This document shows positions 16,152-25,647 of a DNA stretch of 64,000 nt, piece by piece. Origin of the DNA: an uncultured Verrucomicrobiota bacterium. GTDB lineage: Bacteria; Verrucomicrobiota; Verrucomicrobiia; Limisphaerales; UBA9464. A program made the translations under genes and the position numbers. The stretch is taken from NCBI GenBank assembly GCA_903922605.1, contig CAIXUG010000016.1, positions 118,725 to 182,724 of the forward strand. The letters are read 5' to 3'. Each line of letters starts with the position of its first letter. Positions within the stretch are counted from its first letter, which is position 1. The notes under the pieces were generated by a model. That model worked only from the letters and a program-made list of their open reading frames with translations, had not been told where the DNA came from and made no database searches.

Positions 16152-17258
16152 TCAGGCAAAGAAAGCCCGGATCTGCGCGATCACATGGTCAGCCTGCTCA
16201 TCCGTCAGCTCGGGGTACATCGGCAGCGGAAGGATGCGCCGCGAGACAGCTTCGGCCACCGGGAAGTCGCCCGCCTTCCAGCCTTGATCGGCATAGCACT
16301 GCTGGAGGTGCATGGGCTGCGGATAGTAGATGATTGTGGGCACCCCATTCGCGGCCAGGTGCGCCTGCAGCGCATCGCGCCGGTCGCTCAGAACCGCGTA
16401 GACGTGATAGATATGGGAATTGCCGGCGCCTACGGCGGGCAGGTCCAGCGGCAGCCCGGCCAGCCCGGCATCATAGCGGGCCGCCAGCGCGGCGCGACGG
16501 GCGTTCCAGCCGGCCAGATGCGGCAGCTTCACGCGCAGGATGGCCGCCTGCAGCTCGTCGAGGCGGGAGTTGTAGCCGTGGATGTCGTGGAAATAGCGCC
16601 GCTCGATGCCATGAACCCGCAGCATCTTCAGTCGCTTGGCCAGCGCCTCATCGTTGGTCACGACCATGCCGCCATCTCCGCAGGCACCGAGGTTCTTGGT
16701 CGGATAGAAGCTGAGGCAGCCCAGCACCCCTTGCCCCGCCACGGGTCGGCCCTGAAACGTCGCACCGATGGCCTGCGCGCAGTCTTCCACCAGTGGCACG
16801 CCCAGCTTCGCCAGCTCATCCAACGGCGCCGCCTGCCCGAAAAGATGCACGGGGATGATCGCCTTGGTCCGGGGCGTCACGCGACGTGCGACATCACCGG
16901 GATCCAGCGTGAAGCGGCGCGGGTCAATGTCGGCAAAGACGATCCGGGCCCCGAGCTGATGGATGCTCTCGGACGGCGCGATGTAAGTGAACGGGGTCGT
17001 GATGACCTCGTCACCGGGGCCAATGCCCAGCGCCTTCAGCGCCAGCGTCAGCGCATCCGAGCCAGAATTGACGCCGATGCCGAACTTCGCGCCGCAAAAG
17101 GCGGCGACCTCCAGTTCGAACGCGGCGACGTTCGGGCCGAGGATGTAGTGGCCCTTGGCCAAAACGCCCTCCACGGCGGCCAGGATGTCAGTACGGAGCG
17201 CCGCGAACTGTGCGGCGGGATTGAGAAATGGAACGTTCACGCGAGAAAGCACCCGCAT
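16152..17258 (-). CDS. DegT/DnrJ/EryC1/StrS family aminotransferase
   Basis: PLP-dependent sugar aminotransferase of 368 residues that makes amino sugars for surface glycans. Visible: GVNSGSDALTLALKALGIGPGDEVITTPFT, split here as GVNSGSDAL and GDEVITTPFTYIA (cofactor phosphate region), VEDCAQAIGA with the Asp for the pyridine nitrogen, the Schiff-base lysine in SFYPTKNLGACGDGG, and HGYNSRLDELQAAIL. A GTG at 17240 (giving VNVPFLNP) is the more usual family start. No glycosyltransferase cluster surrounds it. It points toward the multi-hairpin element and is followed on the same strand, upstream, by the lepB/NTF2 pair. Confidence 0.92.
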   Translation of the reverse strand: MRVLSRVNVPFLNPAAQFAALRTDILAAVEGVLAKGHYILGPNVAAFELEVAAFCGAKFGIGVNSGSDALTLALKALGIGPGDEVITTPFTYIAPSESIHQLGARIVFADIDPRRFTLDPGDVARRVTPRTKAIIPVHLFGQAAPLDELAKLGVPLVEDCAQAIGATFQGRPVAGQGVLGCLSFYPTKNLGACGDGGMVVTNDEALAKRLKMLRVHGIERRYFHDIHGYNSRLDELQAAILRVKLPHLAGWNARRAALAARYDAGLAGLPLDLPAVGAGNSHIYHVYAVLSDRRDALQAHLAANGVPTIIYYPQPMHLQQCYADQGWKAGDFPVAEAVSRRILPLPMYPELTDEQADHVIAQIRAFFA

Positions 17259-17331
17259 GAGACGGGATGGCCGCCCGCGTCGGCAAGCCTGCTTTCTGCG
17301 GCCACGGTCAGCCAGCGGTCCTGCATCCGGT

Positions 17332-17832
17332 TCAATGCCGTAGGGTCTTCACCGTCTCTGCGGACTGGATGAGCCATTTGCCCTCGCGTTTCACGAGCTG
17401 GAACAGGAATTCCTGCGCGTTGAAGGCCTCCTGTTTGCCGCTCATAGCCGTCGCCGTGAGGTTTACGCGGGCAGTGCCGGGCTGGGTGCCAAACGTGACG
17501 TCCTGATCGAAGATTTTCACTTCCAGTCCCTGCGCCAGGTTCTGCGCAAGCGCGGCGACTCCGCGAATCTCATCCCGGCCGGTCACCTCCCGTTCAGAAA
17601 CGCCGAGGGTCTCAAAACGGATCGTCGCATCCGGGGTGAAGCGATTGGCAATCGACTGCACTTTCGCCAGACGCAGGAGGTTGCCTTCGCCCGGCTTGAA
17701 CGAGGCATCGGCGGCCAGCTCCTCAAACATGTGGTTGATGCGCCGGGTCTCAGTCGGCCACCACAGTGACGCCGCTCCGCCCAGGGCGGCCAGCAACAGC
17801 AACACCACGATGCGGAAGAAGCCACGGCTCAT
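17332..17832 (-). CDS. membrane-anchored NTF2/SnoaL-like protein
   Basis: A 166-residue protein with one N-terminal membrane segment (FFRIVVLLLLAALGGAASLW) and an outer domain of NTF2/SnoaL type. The pattern is an N-terminal helix (RRINHMFEELAADASF), a central region (IRFETLGVSEREVTGRDEIRG) and C-terminal strands ending KREGKWLIQSAETVKTL. The role is not known. Its ATG overlaps the lepB stop by 4 bases, so it is translated with signal peptidase I and may work at the same membrane site. Confidence 0.65.
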   Translation of the reverse strand: MSRGFFRIVVLLLLAALGGAASLWWPTETRRINHMFEELAADASFKPGEGNLLRLAKVQSIANRFTPDATIRFETLGVSEREVTGRDEIRGVAALAQNLAQGLEVKIFDQDVTFGTQPGTARVNLTATAMSGKQEAFNAQEFLFQLVKREGKWLIQSAETVKTLRH

Positions 17833-18383
17833 TTGGCCCCACCCCCGAGCACGCGCCCGACCAGCTTGGACCGCTGGGCCGCACCGAACTCGTGCTCATC
17901 CACCCGCATGGTGCGGTTGTCGCCGATCATCAGAAATTCGTCCGGCCCCATGACCTCTTCCGCCTTGCCCTTCGGCCAGTTCCAAGGAGCGGGGTTGTGC
18001 AGGTAGGGCTCCTCCAAGGGCTCGCCATCGATCAGCACCTGACCGCGCACGATCCGGACATGTTCGCCCGGCAGGGCGACGACCCTTTTGAGCAGCAGGT
18101 TATGGATGCCGGTGGTGCGGATCGCGAGGATGTCACCCCGTTGCGGCGGATGCCTCCAGAGCGAGAGCTCGTTGATATACAGCTTCTTCCCGTTCGGATA
18201 CGTCGGCTCCATGCTGACCCCGGTCACGCGGATGGGCAGGACCACGTAGCGAAACCCAAACACCACCAGCGCGACCAGCACCAGCAGGCGGATCGCTGTC
18301 ACCTTGGGATTCCGTCCCACGGCGACGATCTGCCACCAAGGTGCCCGACGGGGCGATTCGATGGGAGTGTCCGTGGTTTCCAT
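17829..18383 (-). CDS. lepB: signal peptidase I
   Basis: Cleaves signal peptides from exported proteins at the outer face of the inner membrane. The 184-residue protein has one membrane helix (about 31-49), the catalytic Ser57 in TGVSMEPT and the general-base Lys99 in LLLKRVVALPGE. The box with GDNR (MIGDNRTM) is present; the last conserved box is short, ending KLVGRVLGGG. ATG 18383 is chosen over upstream in-frame starts because it puts a normal cytosolic tail before the helix. It overlaps the next gene by 4 bases. A perfect 17-bp dyad lies 40 bp upstream. Confidence 0.94.
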   Translation of the reverse strand: METTDTPIESPRRAPWWQIVAVGRNPKVTAIRLLVLVALVVFGFRYVVLPIRVTGVSMEPTYPNGKKLYINELSLWRHPPQRGDILAIRTTGIHNLLLKRVVALPGEHVRIVRGQVLIDGEPLEEPYLHNPAPWNWPKGKAEEVMGPDEFLMIGDNRTMRVDEHEFGAAQRSKLVGRVLGGGAK

Positions 18384-18423
18384 GCAGTGGTGCTTACGGT
18401 GCGGCGAAGCTAGCGGGGAGCGG

Positions 18424-18440
18424 GATTCTGTCACAGAATC
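18424..18440. promoter_or_regulatory. perfect 17-bp dyad, candidate operator between lepB and the PEP-CTERM gene
   Basis: GATTCTGT-C-ACAGAATC is an uninterrupted inverted repeat of 8+1+8 bases. It lies 41 bp before the lepB ATG and 118 bp before the divergent PEP-CTERM gene. Its size and symmetry fit a dimeric repressor site; the regulator is unknown. Confidence 0.5.
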
Positions 18441-18557
18441 TTTTGGAACGTCCTTAAAGTCTTCCCCAATTGTTCCGTTAAGGAACCAAAGTGTGCCCCG
18501 TAGGCCATTCCAATCCAAGCCGCTGCAAATCTTCTCCCGTCCGCTCCGAATTCTCCC

Positions 18558-19226
18558 ATGTCCACTGGCTCATTTGTTTCCCGGCTGACCGCCATCGCAG
18601 TTTTCGCTTTCGCCACAACCACCAACCAGGCCGCCATTTTCGCGACTGAAACTGTCGCCGGCACTCTGGACGGGACCACCACCTTCGGCGGCGTCGCCCT
18701 GGGCAGTGCCACGGCGTTTTCCTTCGACGCCATTTTCCTCGCCGATCCTTCGTTCAACGAGGCGGCAGCCGCACCCGGCGTGGGCCTCTACCCGGTCTTC
18801 TCCCTGTCGATCACCATCGCGGGCAAAGGAACCTATGACGCCACGATGGACACGCCGCTGTTTACCCTGCTCGCGGATCCCAGCAACGGCACGTATCCCG
18901 TTTACTTCGCCGGCCTTGCCGGCAGCGACAACGGCAGCTTTTTCTCCGCCTTTGCCTCCACGACTCCGCCGCTGGACGCCCATGCGCCCGGTTCGGTGGT
19001 CTACGACGGCTATTTGGCCACCCTGTATGGCGACCCGTTGACCATCAGCCTGACCGGCGTGACGGGTGGATTGGTCCTCTCCGATGGCTGCCTTGTGGGT
19101 CCGGTCACGGCTACTCTCACGGTTCCCGAGCCGGAAACATGGGCCATCACGGCCGCTGGCAGTTTGCTGGTCTTCGCCAGCGGACGGTGCTGGAAAACGC
19201 GGCAGTCGTTGAAGGACATGTGGTAG
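18558..19226 (+). CDS. PEP-CTERM sorted surface protein
   Basis: An exported protein of 222 residues. An N-terminal signal peptide (LTAIAVFAFATTTNQAAI) is followed by a beta-rich, low-Lys, Thr/Gly/Ala-rich body. The C-terminus is a textbook PEP-CTERM sorting signal: VPEPETWA, a hydrophobic helix (ITAAGSLLVFASG) and a basic end (RCWKTRQ). Such proteins are handled by an exosortase coded elsewhere and end up on the cell surface or in the exopolysaccharide matrix. The body matches no enzyme I know. It is divergent from lepB. Confidence 0.85.
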   Translation: MSTGSFVSRLTAIAVFAFATTTNQAAIFATETVAGTLDGTTTFGGVALGSATAFSFDAIFLADPSFNEAAAAPGVGLYPVFSLSITIAGKGTYDATMDTPLFTLLADPSNGTYPVYFAGLAGSDNGSFFSAFASTTPPLDAHAPGSVVYDGYLATLYGDPLTISLTGVTGGLVLSDGCLVGPVTATLTVPEPETWAITAAGSLLVFASGRCWKTRQSLKDMW

Positions 19227-19404
19227 TCCGCCGGCTGTGGTGGCAGCACCCGGCACCCCGTTGACCTCACTTCCTCTAGCCCCGTCAAATGGACTTTGAC
19301 AGCCCAGGCAAGGCGATTTAATCCGATCCAGTTGCCGGACAAATCCGGTCTATACCCAACCCGATTTGTATCCAACCCCAGCTCCCTTGCGGAGGAAAGA
19401 CCCT

Positions 19405-19797
19405 ATGATTGATGGAATTGGTGGAGCGTTTCTGTTCTCGAATGACGCCAAAAGACTGGCCGCGTGGTATCGGGAGTGCCTCGGGATCGTCCCCACGGGT
19501 GAAGACAGTGAGTGCAACTCAATCTACCGGACCTTCGAATACCGGGATGCTGAAAATCCCGAGCTCACGCATAGCATCACCTGGGCGATCATGCCGACGG
19601 AGGATGACATCAACGGCAAGCCGCGAACCGGCCAGATCAATTACCGGGTGACGAACCTGGCGGAAACCCTGGCGCTGCTCGAAAGCAAAGGGGTGCCCAT
19701 CGAGAAAACCGCCGAGTACGAATTCGGGAAGTTTGCGTGGGTCAATGATCCCGACGGCAACAAGATCGAACTGTGGGAGCCTGCAGTAGGTTCATAG
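19405..19797 (+). CDS. VOC family (glyoxalase/bleomycin-resistance fold) protein
   Basis: A 130-residue single VOC domain. The start GIGGAFLFSNDAKRLAAWYRECLGI and the end GKFAWVNDPDGNKIELWEP are the paired beta-alpha-beta-beta-beta modules, quoted here only in part: FLFSNDAKRLAAWY and DPDGNKIELWEP. The C-terminal Glu is the usual metal ligand position. Substrate is unknown. ATG 19405 is set by a clear Shine-Dalgarno site GGAGGAAAG (19391-19399), one of few in this window; the upstream in-frame ATG 19366 is before it. Confidence 0.85.
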   Translation: MIDGIGGAFLFSNDAKRLAAWYRECLGIVPTGEDSECNSIYRTFEYRDAENPELTHSITWAIMPTEDDINGKPRTGQINYRVTNLAETLALLESKGVPIEKTAEYEFGKFAWVNDPDGNKIELWEPAVGS

Positions 19798-19829
19798 GGC
19801 ACCGTCACCGCGCTGACGGCCAACGTCTG

Positions 19830-20717
19830 TCAGGGATCTTGGACTTGGAAGTAGCGCACGGATGATGAGGTGGGGATGAAGTAGGGGGACACTCCCACGA
19901 CATTCGGGGTCCACGGGCCGGTCGGGGCCGCCGCTTCGAGGAGATTTCCGTGCCTCCATTTCACGACCACATGCTGGTCGTCCACCCGTTCTATTGAAAG
20001 GTTCGGGTTCTGCAGCAGCTGGAAACCGTTGAAGGCGACGAAGTTATTCCGGGGCGTGTTTTGCAGTCGGAACTTCAGAACCCCGCCGGCGTCCGGGATG
20101 GCATCCGCATTTTGAAGGTAGTTGTTCCCGAGGACGAAGCGGCTGGCAGTGCTGGCGGTGGTTGTCCCTGCAACCGCGCCCGTTGCAATCGCGGCCTGTC
20201 CCGGCGAACCGCCCACGCAATACACCACGAGATTGTAGGAAGACTGCGGATCCAATCCCGTGATCGTGAAGGTGATGGTGCCCGGACCGATATAGATGTA
20301 ATCGCCCAACAGGCCATCGGTGGCGGCTGAGAGTGCCAAGCCGAAGTGCCCATTGGCGTTGAAGGAATCGCGGGCGGTGCAGGCGAGGCTGACGCCGGTG
20401 GGCTCCCCGCTGACGGCATCGACCAGATTCGGCCAGTTCGTCACCGTGCCATTCATTGGGTTGAGCTCGTTCCAAACCCCGCCACCCAGAACACCGATGC
20501 CCGCTTTGGCGTTGAAGCTGGCCGGGACGACCTCCACATCGGCATTGATCTTCAGTCCGCCGGTGAACGTGGCGCCGCCTTCCCCCGCTGCGAGGATCGT
20601 TTCGACCATGGGCAGAAGCATCACCCAGACGGCGACAATGAATCGGCGCAAGGACGCCCGACCACCGCAACTGGGTGGCCTGAACGAAGTGGGACTTTGC
20701 CGGATGCCGTTTACCAT
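19830..20717 (-). CDS. secreted protein of unknown function
   Basis: A 295-residue exported protein. A signal segment (FIVAVWVMLLPMVETILAAG) follows a 25-residue basic leader. The body is beta-rich with GPGTITFTITGLDPQSSYNLVVY, of which FTITGLDPQSSYNLVVY looks like a fibronectin- or jelly-roll-like strand pair. The end, LLEAAAPTGPWTPNV...RYFQVQDP, is the short C-terminal domain also seen in the propeller protein at 10.6 kb. No catalytic residues are seen. The large-scale role is likely extracellular binding. It converges on the VOC gene. Confidence 0.6.
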   Translation of the reverse strand: MVNGIRQSPTSFRPPSCGGRASLRRFIVAVWVMLLPMVETILAAGEGGATFTGGLKINADVEVVPASFNAKAGIGVLGGGVWNELNPMNGTVTNWPNLVDAVSGEPTGVSLACTARDSFNANGHFGLALSAATDGLLGDYIYIGPGTITFTITGLDPQSSYNLVVYCVGGSPGQAAIATGAVAGTTTASTASRFVLGNNYLQNADAIPDAGGVLKFRLQNTPRNNFVAFNGFQLLQNPNLSIERVDDQHVVVKWRHGNLLEAAAPTGPWTPNVVGVSPYFIPTSSSVRYFQVQDP

Positions 20718-20935
20718 ATGAGGCTCTTCTAATTGGCTTCCCGATGGCAGCCAACCTTGGATTCGGGCGAGTTTCGCTGGTGACGCGGGTTAAAGAGAAA
20801 GGAAATTCGCCGGCTCTGCGGGAGGCCACCGACATTCTGCTGTCCCCCCACCTTTGGCCATTCGCGACACTTTTTGCGGCACGACCGCTTTGATGCTTCA
20901 TCGCCGGCGCCATGCGGCCCGACCGGCCTGGGACA

Positions 20936-22555
20936 TTACTTCTGCACCGCCGAAGCGCCGCCCTCGTCGAAATAGAGCGCGCCATCCACCTCGCTCGTTT
21001 GCAGGTACTGGCTCCACTGCATGAGGCCGATGGTGCGCGACGCCTCCTGCCGGCGCTCCTTCACCTCGGGAGCCGGTGCGGTTTCCGCAACCAGCGCCTC
21101 GCGCAGTACGCGCCCATCCATCGGCTGCTTCGGCTTGATGTCCAGCAAGTGCAGGATGGTCGGGGCCAGGTCGATGTTGCCGCTGGGGATCGTGTCCACA
21201 AAGCCCCGCTTCAGGTCCGGCCCAGCGCCCACCAGCGTGTTGTGCATGTCAAACGGGCTGAGCGAGCCGTGAGTGCCGGTACCGTTGGTCCCGCCCGGCG
21301 TGGCGATCAGCCCAGGGGCCCCGAAGTTATTACGCTCGGGGTACCAGCGCATGGAGATGACAATGTCCGGGCCGTGACCGGTCATCGGATAGTGAATGGC
21401 GGACATCGGGAAAGTCCCCTCGATGCCCAGCCGGGTGAAGAGCGTGCCGGTGAAGTCGCACTGCTGCAGCACCTCGACGGTCCGTCGCACGACCGCTTCG
21501 TCACGGTCCACGACGTAGATCATGGAAGATCCGCCCAGGTTCACCACCAGCACATCACCCGGTTCGGAGTTCTCCAGCTTCGTGAAGACGTTGAGCTTGG
21601 CCTTGCGCAACGACTCCGTGATTTCCGCACCCCGCACAATGGAGGAAAAGCCGTGGTCGGAGACGACAAAGATGTCGGTGCTCTCGTAAACCCCATACTC
21701 CTTGAGGGACTTGATGACCTCGCCGAGGTGCTTGTCGCTGGCGTCGATGGCGGCCAGGGCCTCCGGGGCACCCACGCTCTTGGCGTGCTGTGTGATGTCG
21801 GGGTCGCTCAGCCACAGCAGCGAATACTTGGGCACGCCCTTTTTCCAGAGCCCCTTGGTCAGGGCCTTGGTCGTCCAGGCGTCGGAAGCCACGTTGGGCG
21901 TGGTGAACGTGTCGGGAAACGGCTTGTCGTCGTTCACCTTGTTGAAGCCCTCGCCGGTGGCCCGGGGCAACGTCAGGCCGCGCCCCAGGGTCACCGAGTT
22001 GCTGTGCGCCGCCGTGTCCGTCTTTCGTGCGGAGCGGTCGTGAATCAGCGTGACCGACTTGGTGCCCGCGATGTAGGTGTGAAAACCGGCGTCCTGGATG
22101 ATCTCGGCGAGCGTGTCCACCGCGATGTATTCGCCCTTGGAGACAATGTCGCCCCGGCGAAGCGTATCCAGCACCTCGGACGCCACCGGCGATTGCGAGT
22201 TCAATTCCTCCCGGTAGTCGGAGTTGGCCAGGATGCCGCTGTGCCCGGGATGCGTGCCCGTGGCGAGCGCGGTGCCATTGACGATGGTGGTGCTGATGTA
22301 AGCCGGATGGTGATGCTTGAAGAAGACGCCATTGGTCGCCAGCGCGTACAGGTTCGGCGCGAACTGGGGCGTGATGAAATCAGGGCGCATCCCGTCAAAC
22401 ACCACCACGACGATGTGCTCGGCCTTGCCCGCCGCCCGGACCGGCAGCGAACTGGCGCCGGCCACGGCCAGCAACCCCGCCAGCCAGCATTTCCAGCCGG
22501 TCCGGAGAATCCGCAACGATTTGGGCCACAACGGCCGTGAGCAGATGCCATTCAT
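20936..22555 (-). CDS. alkaline phosphatase-superfamily phosphodiesterase (nucleotide pyrophosphatase-like)
   Basis: Exported, metal-dependent phosphodiesterase/pyrophosphatase of 539 residues. After a signal peptide (WLAGLLAVAGASSLPVRA) the first metal Asp is in VVVVFDGMRPDF and the nucleophilic Thr in YISTTIVNGTALATGTHPG. The second metal sites follow in LWLSDPDITQH (Asp, His) and VVSDHGFSS (Asp-His), and the last His in GTHGSLSPFDMHN. This set is that of the NPP/type I phosphodiesterase branch. Substrate may be nucleotides, phytate or phosphodiesters. It is divergent from uvrA with about 110 bp between. Confidence 0.87.
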   Translation of the reverse strand: MNGICSRPLWPKSLRILRTGWKCWLAGLLAVAGASSLPVRAAGKAEHIVVVVFDGMRPDFITPQFAPNLYALATNGVFFKHHHPAYISTTIVNGTALATGTHPGHSGILANSDYREELNSQSPVASEVLDTLRRGDIVSKGEYIAVDTLAEIIQDAGFHTYIAGTKSVTLIHDRSARKTDTAAHSNSVTLGRGLTLPRATGEGFNKVNDDKPFPDTFTTPNVASDAWTTKALTKGLWKKGVPKYSLLWLSDPDITQHAKSVGAPEALAAIDASDKHLGEVIKSLKEYGVYESTDIFVVSDHGFSSIVRGAEITESLRKAKLNVFTKLENSEPGDVLVVNLGGSSMIYVVDRDEAVVRRTVEVLQQCDFTGTLFTRLGIEGTFPMSAIHYPMTGHGPDIVISMRWYPERNNFGAPGLIATPGGTNGTGTHGSLSPFDMHNTLVGAGPDLKRGFVDTIPSGNIDLAPTILHLLDIKPKQPMDGRVLREALVAETAPAPEVKERRQEASRTIGLMQWSQYLQTSEVDGALYFDEGGASAVQK

Positions 22556-22663
22556 ACGAAGGGGCAGAGTTTAAAGGTAGGGGGAACGCGGTCGCGAGGT
22601 TTTTGCGGTGACGGATGGGTCAATATTTCGTCTGCCATTGCCCCCGGCCCGTCCGCTGCTTAC

Positions 22664-25465
22664 TTGTTGTCCGTGCTGAACGACGCCGACTCCGCCGCCT
22701 CCCTGCCCCTGCCCGCAGGGTTCATCGCCGTGCGGGGCGCGCGCGAGCACAACCTCAAGAATCTCTCGGTGGACATCCCGCGCGGGAAGTTCGTCGTCGT
22801 CACCGGAGTCAGCGGCAGCGGCAAGAGCACGCTCGCCTTTGACCTGCTGTTCGCCGAGGGGCAGCGGCGCTTCCTTGACTCGATGAACGCCTATGCCCGG
22901 CAGTTCGTCGAGCAGCTCGCACGGCCAGATGTGGACCTCATCGCCGGCCTGCCCCCTACAGTGAGCATCGAGCAGAGCACCTCGCGCGGCGGCGGCAAGA
23001 GCACGGTCGCGACCGTCACGGAAATCTACCACTTCATCCGCCTGCTCTTCGCGCGCCTGGGCACCCAGTATTGCCCCGACTGCGGCGTGCCCGTGCAGGC
23101 GCAGACCCGCGACGCCCTCCGGCAGACCTTGCTCGAAGAGGCGGCCGCGCGCGGCGACCTGACCCTGCTCGCTCCGGTGGTAAAGAACCGCAAGGGCTTC
23201 CACTCCGAAATCGCGACGTGGGCGGCCAAGCATGGCTACGAGGAACTCCGGGCCGATGGAAAATGGTACGCCACCGACCAGCCGTTCCGGTTGGACCGCT
23301 TCAAGGAGCATGACATCGAGGCCGTCATTGGGGTGTTGGAAAAGCCCTCCCGTAGCCAGGCCACTCGCAGCGAAACCGCCGCCGCCCAACAGCGGCTCGT
23401 GGATGAGGCGCTCACCGTCGGCAAGGGCGTGCTGTATGCCCTGGACAAGCAGGGGACGCTCACCACGCATTCGACCGAGCGGGCCTGCCCAAACTGTGCA
23501 CGCTCCTTTGCCCCGCTCGATCCGAAGGATTTCAGCTACAACTCCAGCCAGGGCTGGTGCCCGAAGTGCCGCGGGTTCGGCGAGCTCTTCTACCTGCCCG
23601 ATGTGGATCGCGGGGCCAATGCGGACGCCATCGAGGAAAGCTGGTGGAGCTGGCAGGAAGGCAAACGCGAGGTCTGCCCGGAATGCCACGGTGCGCGCCT
23701 GAAACCCGAGGCGAGGGCGGTGCGGTTGGATTTTGCCGCCAGGGTCCCGGGTCCCGGGTCCAAAGTCCCGAGTCGGAAAGCACGCGGTGGAAAGGCGGCT
23801 TCCGATCCGGAGTCGCCCACGATCGATTTCATCGCGCAATCCTCGGTGAACGATGCCTTCGCGTGGTTTGACTCGGTAAAGACCGAGGGCCGTGCCGCCG
23901 AAATCGCCCGTGACATCCTGCCGGAAATCCGCGAGCGGCTGCGCTTCCTCCGTGAGGTGGGCCTGGGCTATCTGCAAATGGGCCGCGCGGTCACCACGCT
24001 TTCCGGCGGCGAGGCCCAGCGCATCCGGCTGGCGGCCCAGCTCGGCTCAAACCTGAGTGGCGTGCTCTACGTGTTGGACGAGCCGACCATCGGCCTGCAT
24101 TCGCGGGACAACGACCAGCTGCTCGCCGCTTTGACCAAGCTCCGCGAGCGCGGCAATTCGCTGGTGGTGGTGGAACACGACGAGGAGACGATGCGGCGGG
24201 CCGATTGGATCCTTGATCTTGGGCCTGGCGCGGGCATCAACGGCGGTGAGGTCGTGGCGGCCGGCACGCTGGCGGAGCTGCTGGCCAATCCCGCCTCGCT
24301 GACCGGACGCATTTTGAGCGAGCAGGCGACCCGGCACTACCCGGCCCGGGGCGAACGCCGGGAAGTGAACCCCAAGGCCAAATCCGGCTGGCTTATGCTG
24401 CAGCACGCGAAAACCAACAACCTCAAGGATGTCACCGTGCGCTTTCCCCTGGGCCGCTTCATCGCGGTCACGGGGGTCAGCGGGTCCGGCAAAAGCACGC
24501 TGGTGAAGGAATGTCTTTTCCCGGCAGTCGAAGCGGCCGTGGACCGCAAGGGCGATGGTTCCAAACGCAAATTGCTCGCCGGGGCGTGTCAGGTCACCGG
24601 CTTTGAGTCGCTTAACGCAGTCCACGAGGTGGATCAGTCGCCCATTGGCCGGACGCCACGCTCCACCCCGGCGACGTACGTGGGGTTCTTTGACGATATC
24701 CGGGCGCTCTTCGCCACGGCGACCGAGGCAAAGATCCGGGGCTATTCCGCGAGCCGCTTCAGCTTCAATTCCAAGCTGGGCCGCTGTCCGCGCTGCGAGG
24801 GTGCCGGGTACACCAAGCTGGAGATGAACTTCCTGCCGACCGCGCATGTGAAATGCGAGACGTGCGGCGGCGGCCGCTTCAATCCCGAGACACTCGACGT
24901 GAAGTGGAACGGCAAGTCCATCGCCGACGTGCTGAACCTGAGCGTGGCCGAGGCCATCGAATTTTTCGGGGCACACCGCAAGCTGCGGCGACCGCTGGAG
25001 GCCCTCCACGACACGGGTCTTGATTACCTGCGGCTCGGCCAGACCAGCCCGACCCTCAGCGGCGGCGAGGCCCAGCGCATCAAGCTCGTGTCCCACCTGC
25101 TCGGCGGCCTCCGGGCCGTCTCGGCGGAAAAGGAGGCGGCTTCCCTGCCCCCTTCTCGCTTTGCGCTGCGCGCGCCCAAGCGCGACCTGTTCATCCTCGA
25201 GGAACCGACGATCGGCCTGCACATCCAGGATGTCCGGCGACTGGTCGAGGTGATCCAGCGGCTCGTGGATGCCGGGCACACGGTCGTGGTGATCGAGCAC
25301 AATCTCGACCTCATCGCCGAGGCGGACTGGGTGATCGACCTCGGCCCCGAAGGCGGCGCCGGCGGCGGCCGGATCGTCGCGGAAGGCACCCCAGAGCAGG
25401 TGGCGAAGGTCAAGGAGTCGCACACCGGGCGTTATCTGAAGGGGCATCTGGCACCAACCAAGTGA
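22664..25465 (+). CDS. uvrA: excinuclease ABC subunit A
   Basis: Damage-recognition ATPase of nucleotide excision repair; 933 residues. Two ABC modules: Walker [10 protein letters not shown] (48-56) and a second near 604-612; signatures [14 protein letters not shown] and [14 protein letters not shown]; Walker [12 protein letters not shown] and [11 protein letters not shown]. Zinc fingers: CPNCARSF...CPKC and CPRCEGAGY...CETCGG. The start is TTG 22664 (GTG 22673 is an alternative). Two inserts are unlike other UvrA proteins: about residues 359-385 ([18 protein letters not shown]), coded by iterated gggtcccgggtccc words, and a second of about 25 residues after GGLRAV near 817. Confidence 0.96.
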   Translation: MLSVLNDADSAASLPLPAGFIAVRGAREHNLKNLSVDIPRGKFVVVTGVSGSGKSTLAFDLLFAEGQRRFLDSMNAYARQFVEQLARPDVDLIAGLPPTVSIEQSTSRGGGKSTVATVTEIYHFIRLLFARLGTQYCPDCGVPVQAQTRDALRQTLLEEAAARGDLTLLAPVVKNRKGFHSEIATWAAKHGYEELRADGKWYATDQPFRLDRFKEHDIEAVIGVLEKPSRSQATRSETAAAQQRLVDEALTVGKGVLYALDKQGTLTTHSTERACPNCARSFAPLDPKDFSYNSSQGWCPKCRGFGELFYLPDVDRGANADAIEESWWSWQEGKREVCPECHGARLKPEARAVRLDFAARVPGPGSKVPSRKARGGKAASDPESPTIDFIAQSSVNDAFAWFDSVKTEGRAAEIARDILPEIRERLRFLREVGLGYLQMGRAVTTLSGGEAQRIRLAAQLGSNLSGVLYVLDEPTIGLHSRDNDQLLAALTKLRERGNSLVVVEHDEETMRRADWILDLGPGAGINGGEVVAAGTLAELLANPASLTGRILSEQATRHYPARGERREVNPKAKSGWLMLQHAKTNNLKDVTVRFPLGRFIAVTGVSGSGKSTLVKECLFPAVEAAVDRKGDGSKRKLLAGACQVTGFESLNAVHEVDQSPIGRTPRSTPATYVGFFDDIRALFATATEAKIRGYSASRFSFNSKLGRCPRCEGAGYTKLEMNFLPTAHVKCETCGGGRFNPETLDVKWNGKSIADVLNLSVAEAIEFFGAHRKLRRPLEALHDTGLDYLRLGQTSPTLSGGEAQRIKLVSHLLGGLRAVSAEKEAASLPPSRFALRAPKRDLFILEEPTIGLHIQDVRRLVEVIQRLVDAGHTVVVIEHNLDLIAEADWVIDLGPEGGAGGGRIVAEGTPEQVAKVKESHTGRYLKGHLAPTK
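23741..23775. repeat. iterated-word repeat inside uvrA
   Basis: The stretch iterates gggtccc words (agggtcccgggtcccgggtc, then caaagtcccgagtcgg). It codes in frame for [12 protein letters not shown] within a Pro/Gly/Lys-rich insert of UvrA just after the CPECHGARL motif. The low-complexity wording is unlike the flanking coding sequence. Confidence 0.5.
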
Positions 25466-25491
25466 CGGTGCTTATCCCGAGCAAAGCGGTT

Positions 25492-25575
25492 CCTCGTGCT
25501 CTTGCTCCTGCGCTTGCCCCTTGATCTTTCCTCGGGTTGAAAATGGCCGAACAGAGCAAGAGCATGTTCATGAGA
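25492..25575. repeat. intergenic inverted repeat, ctcttgctc/gagcaagag family, copy 1
   Basis: The left arm has ctcgtgctcttgctcctg (25492-25510) and the right arm gagcaagagcatgttcatgag (from 25554). The arms are inverted around about 45 bp. Related copies are at 29132-29230 and 52521-52590. It lies between uvrA and the ligase-like gene. Confidence 0.65.
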
Positions 25576-25647
25576 ACACGGTCTCCTTGATCCATTCGCC
25601 CGCGTTCGGACGAGCCCAGCCGCGCCGGGTCGGAGACCGGCGCTCCC

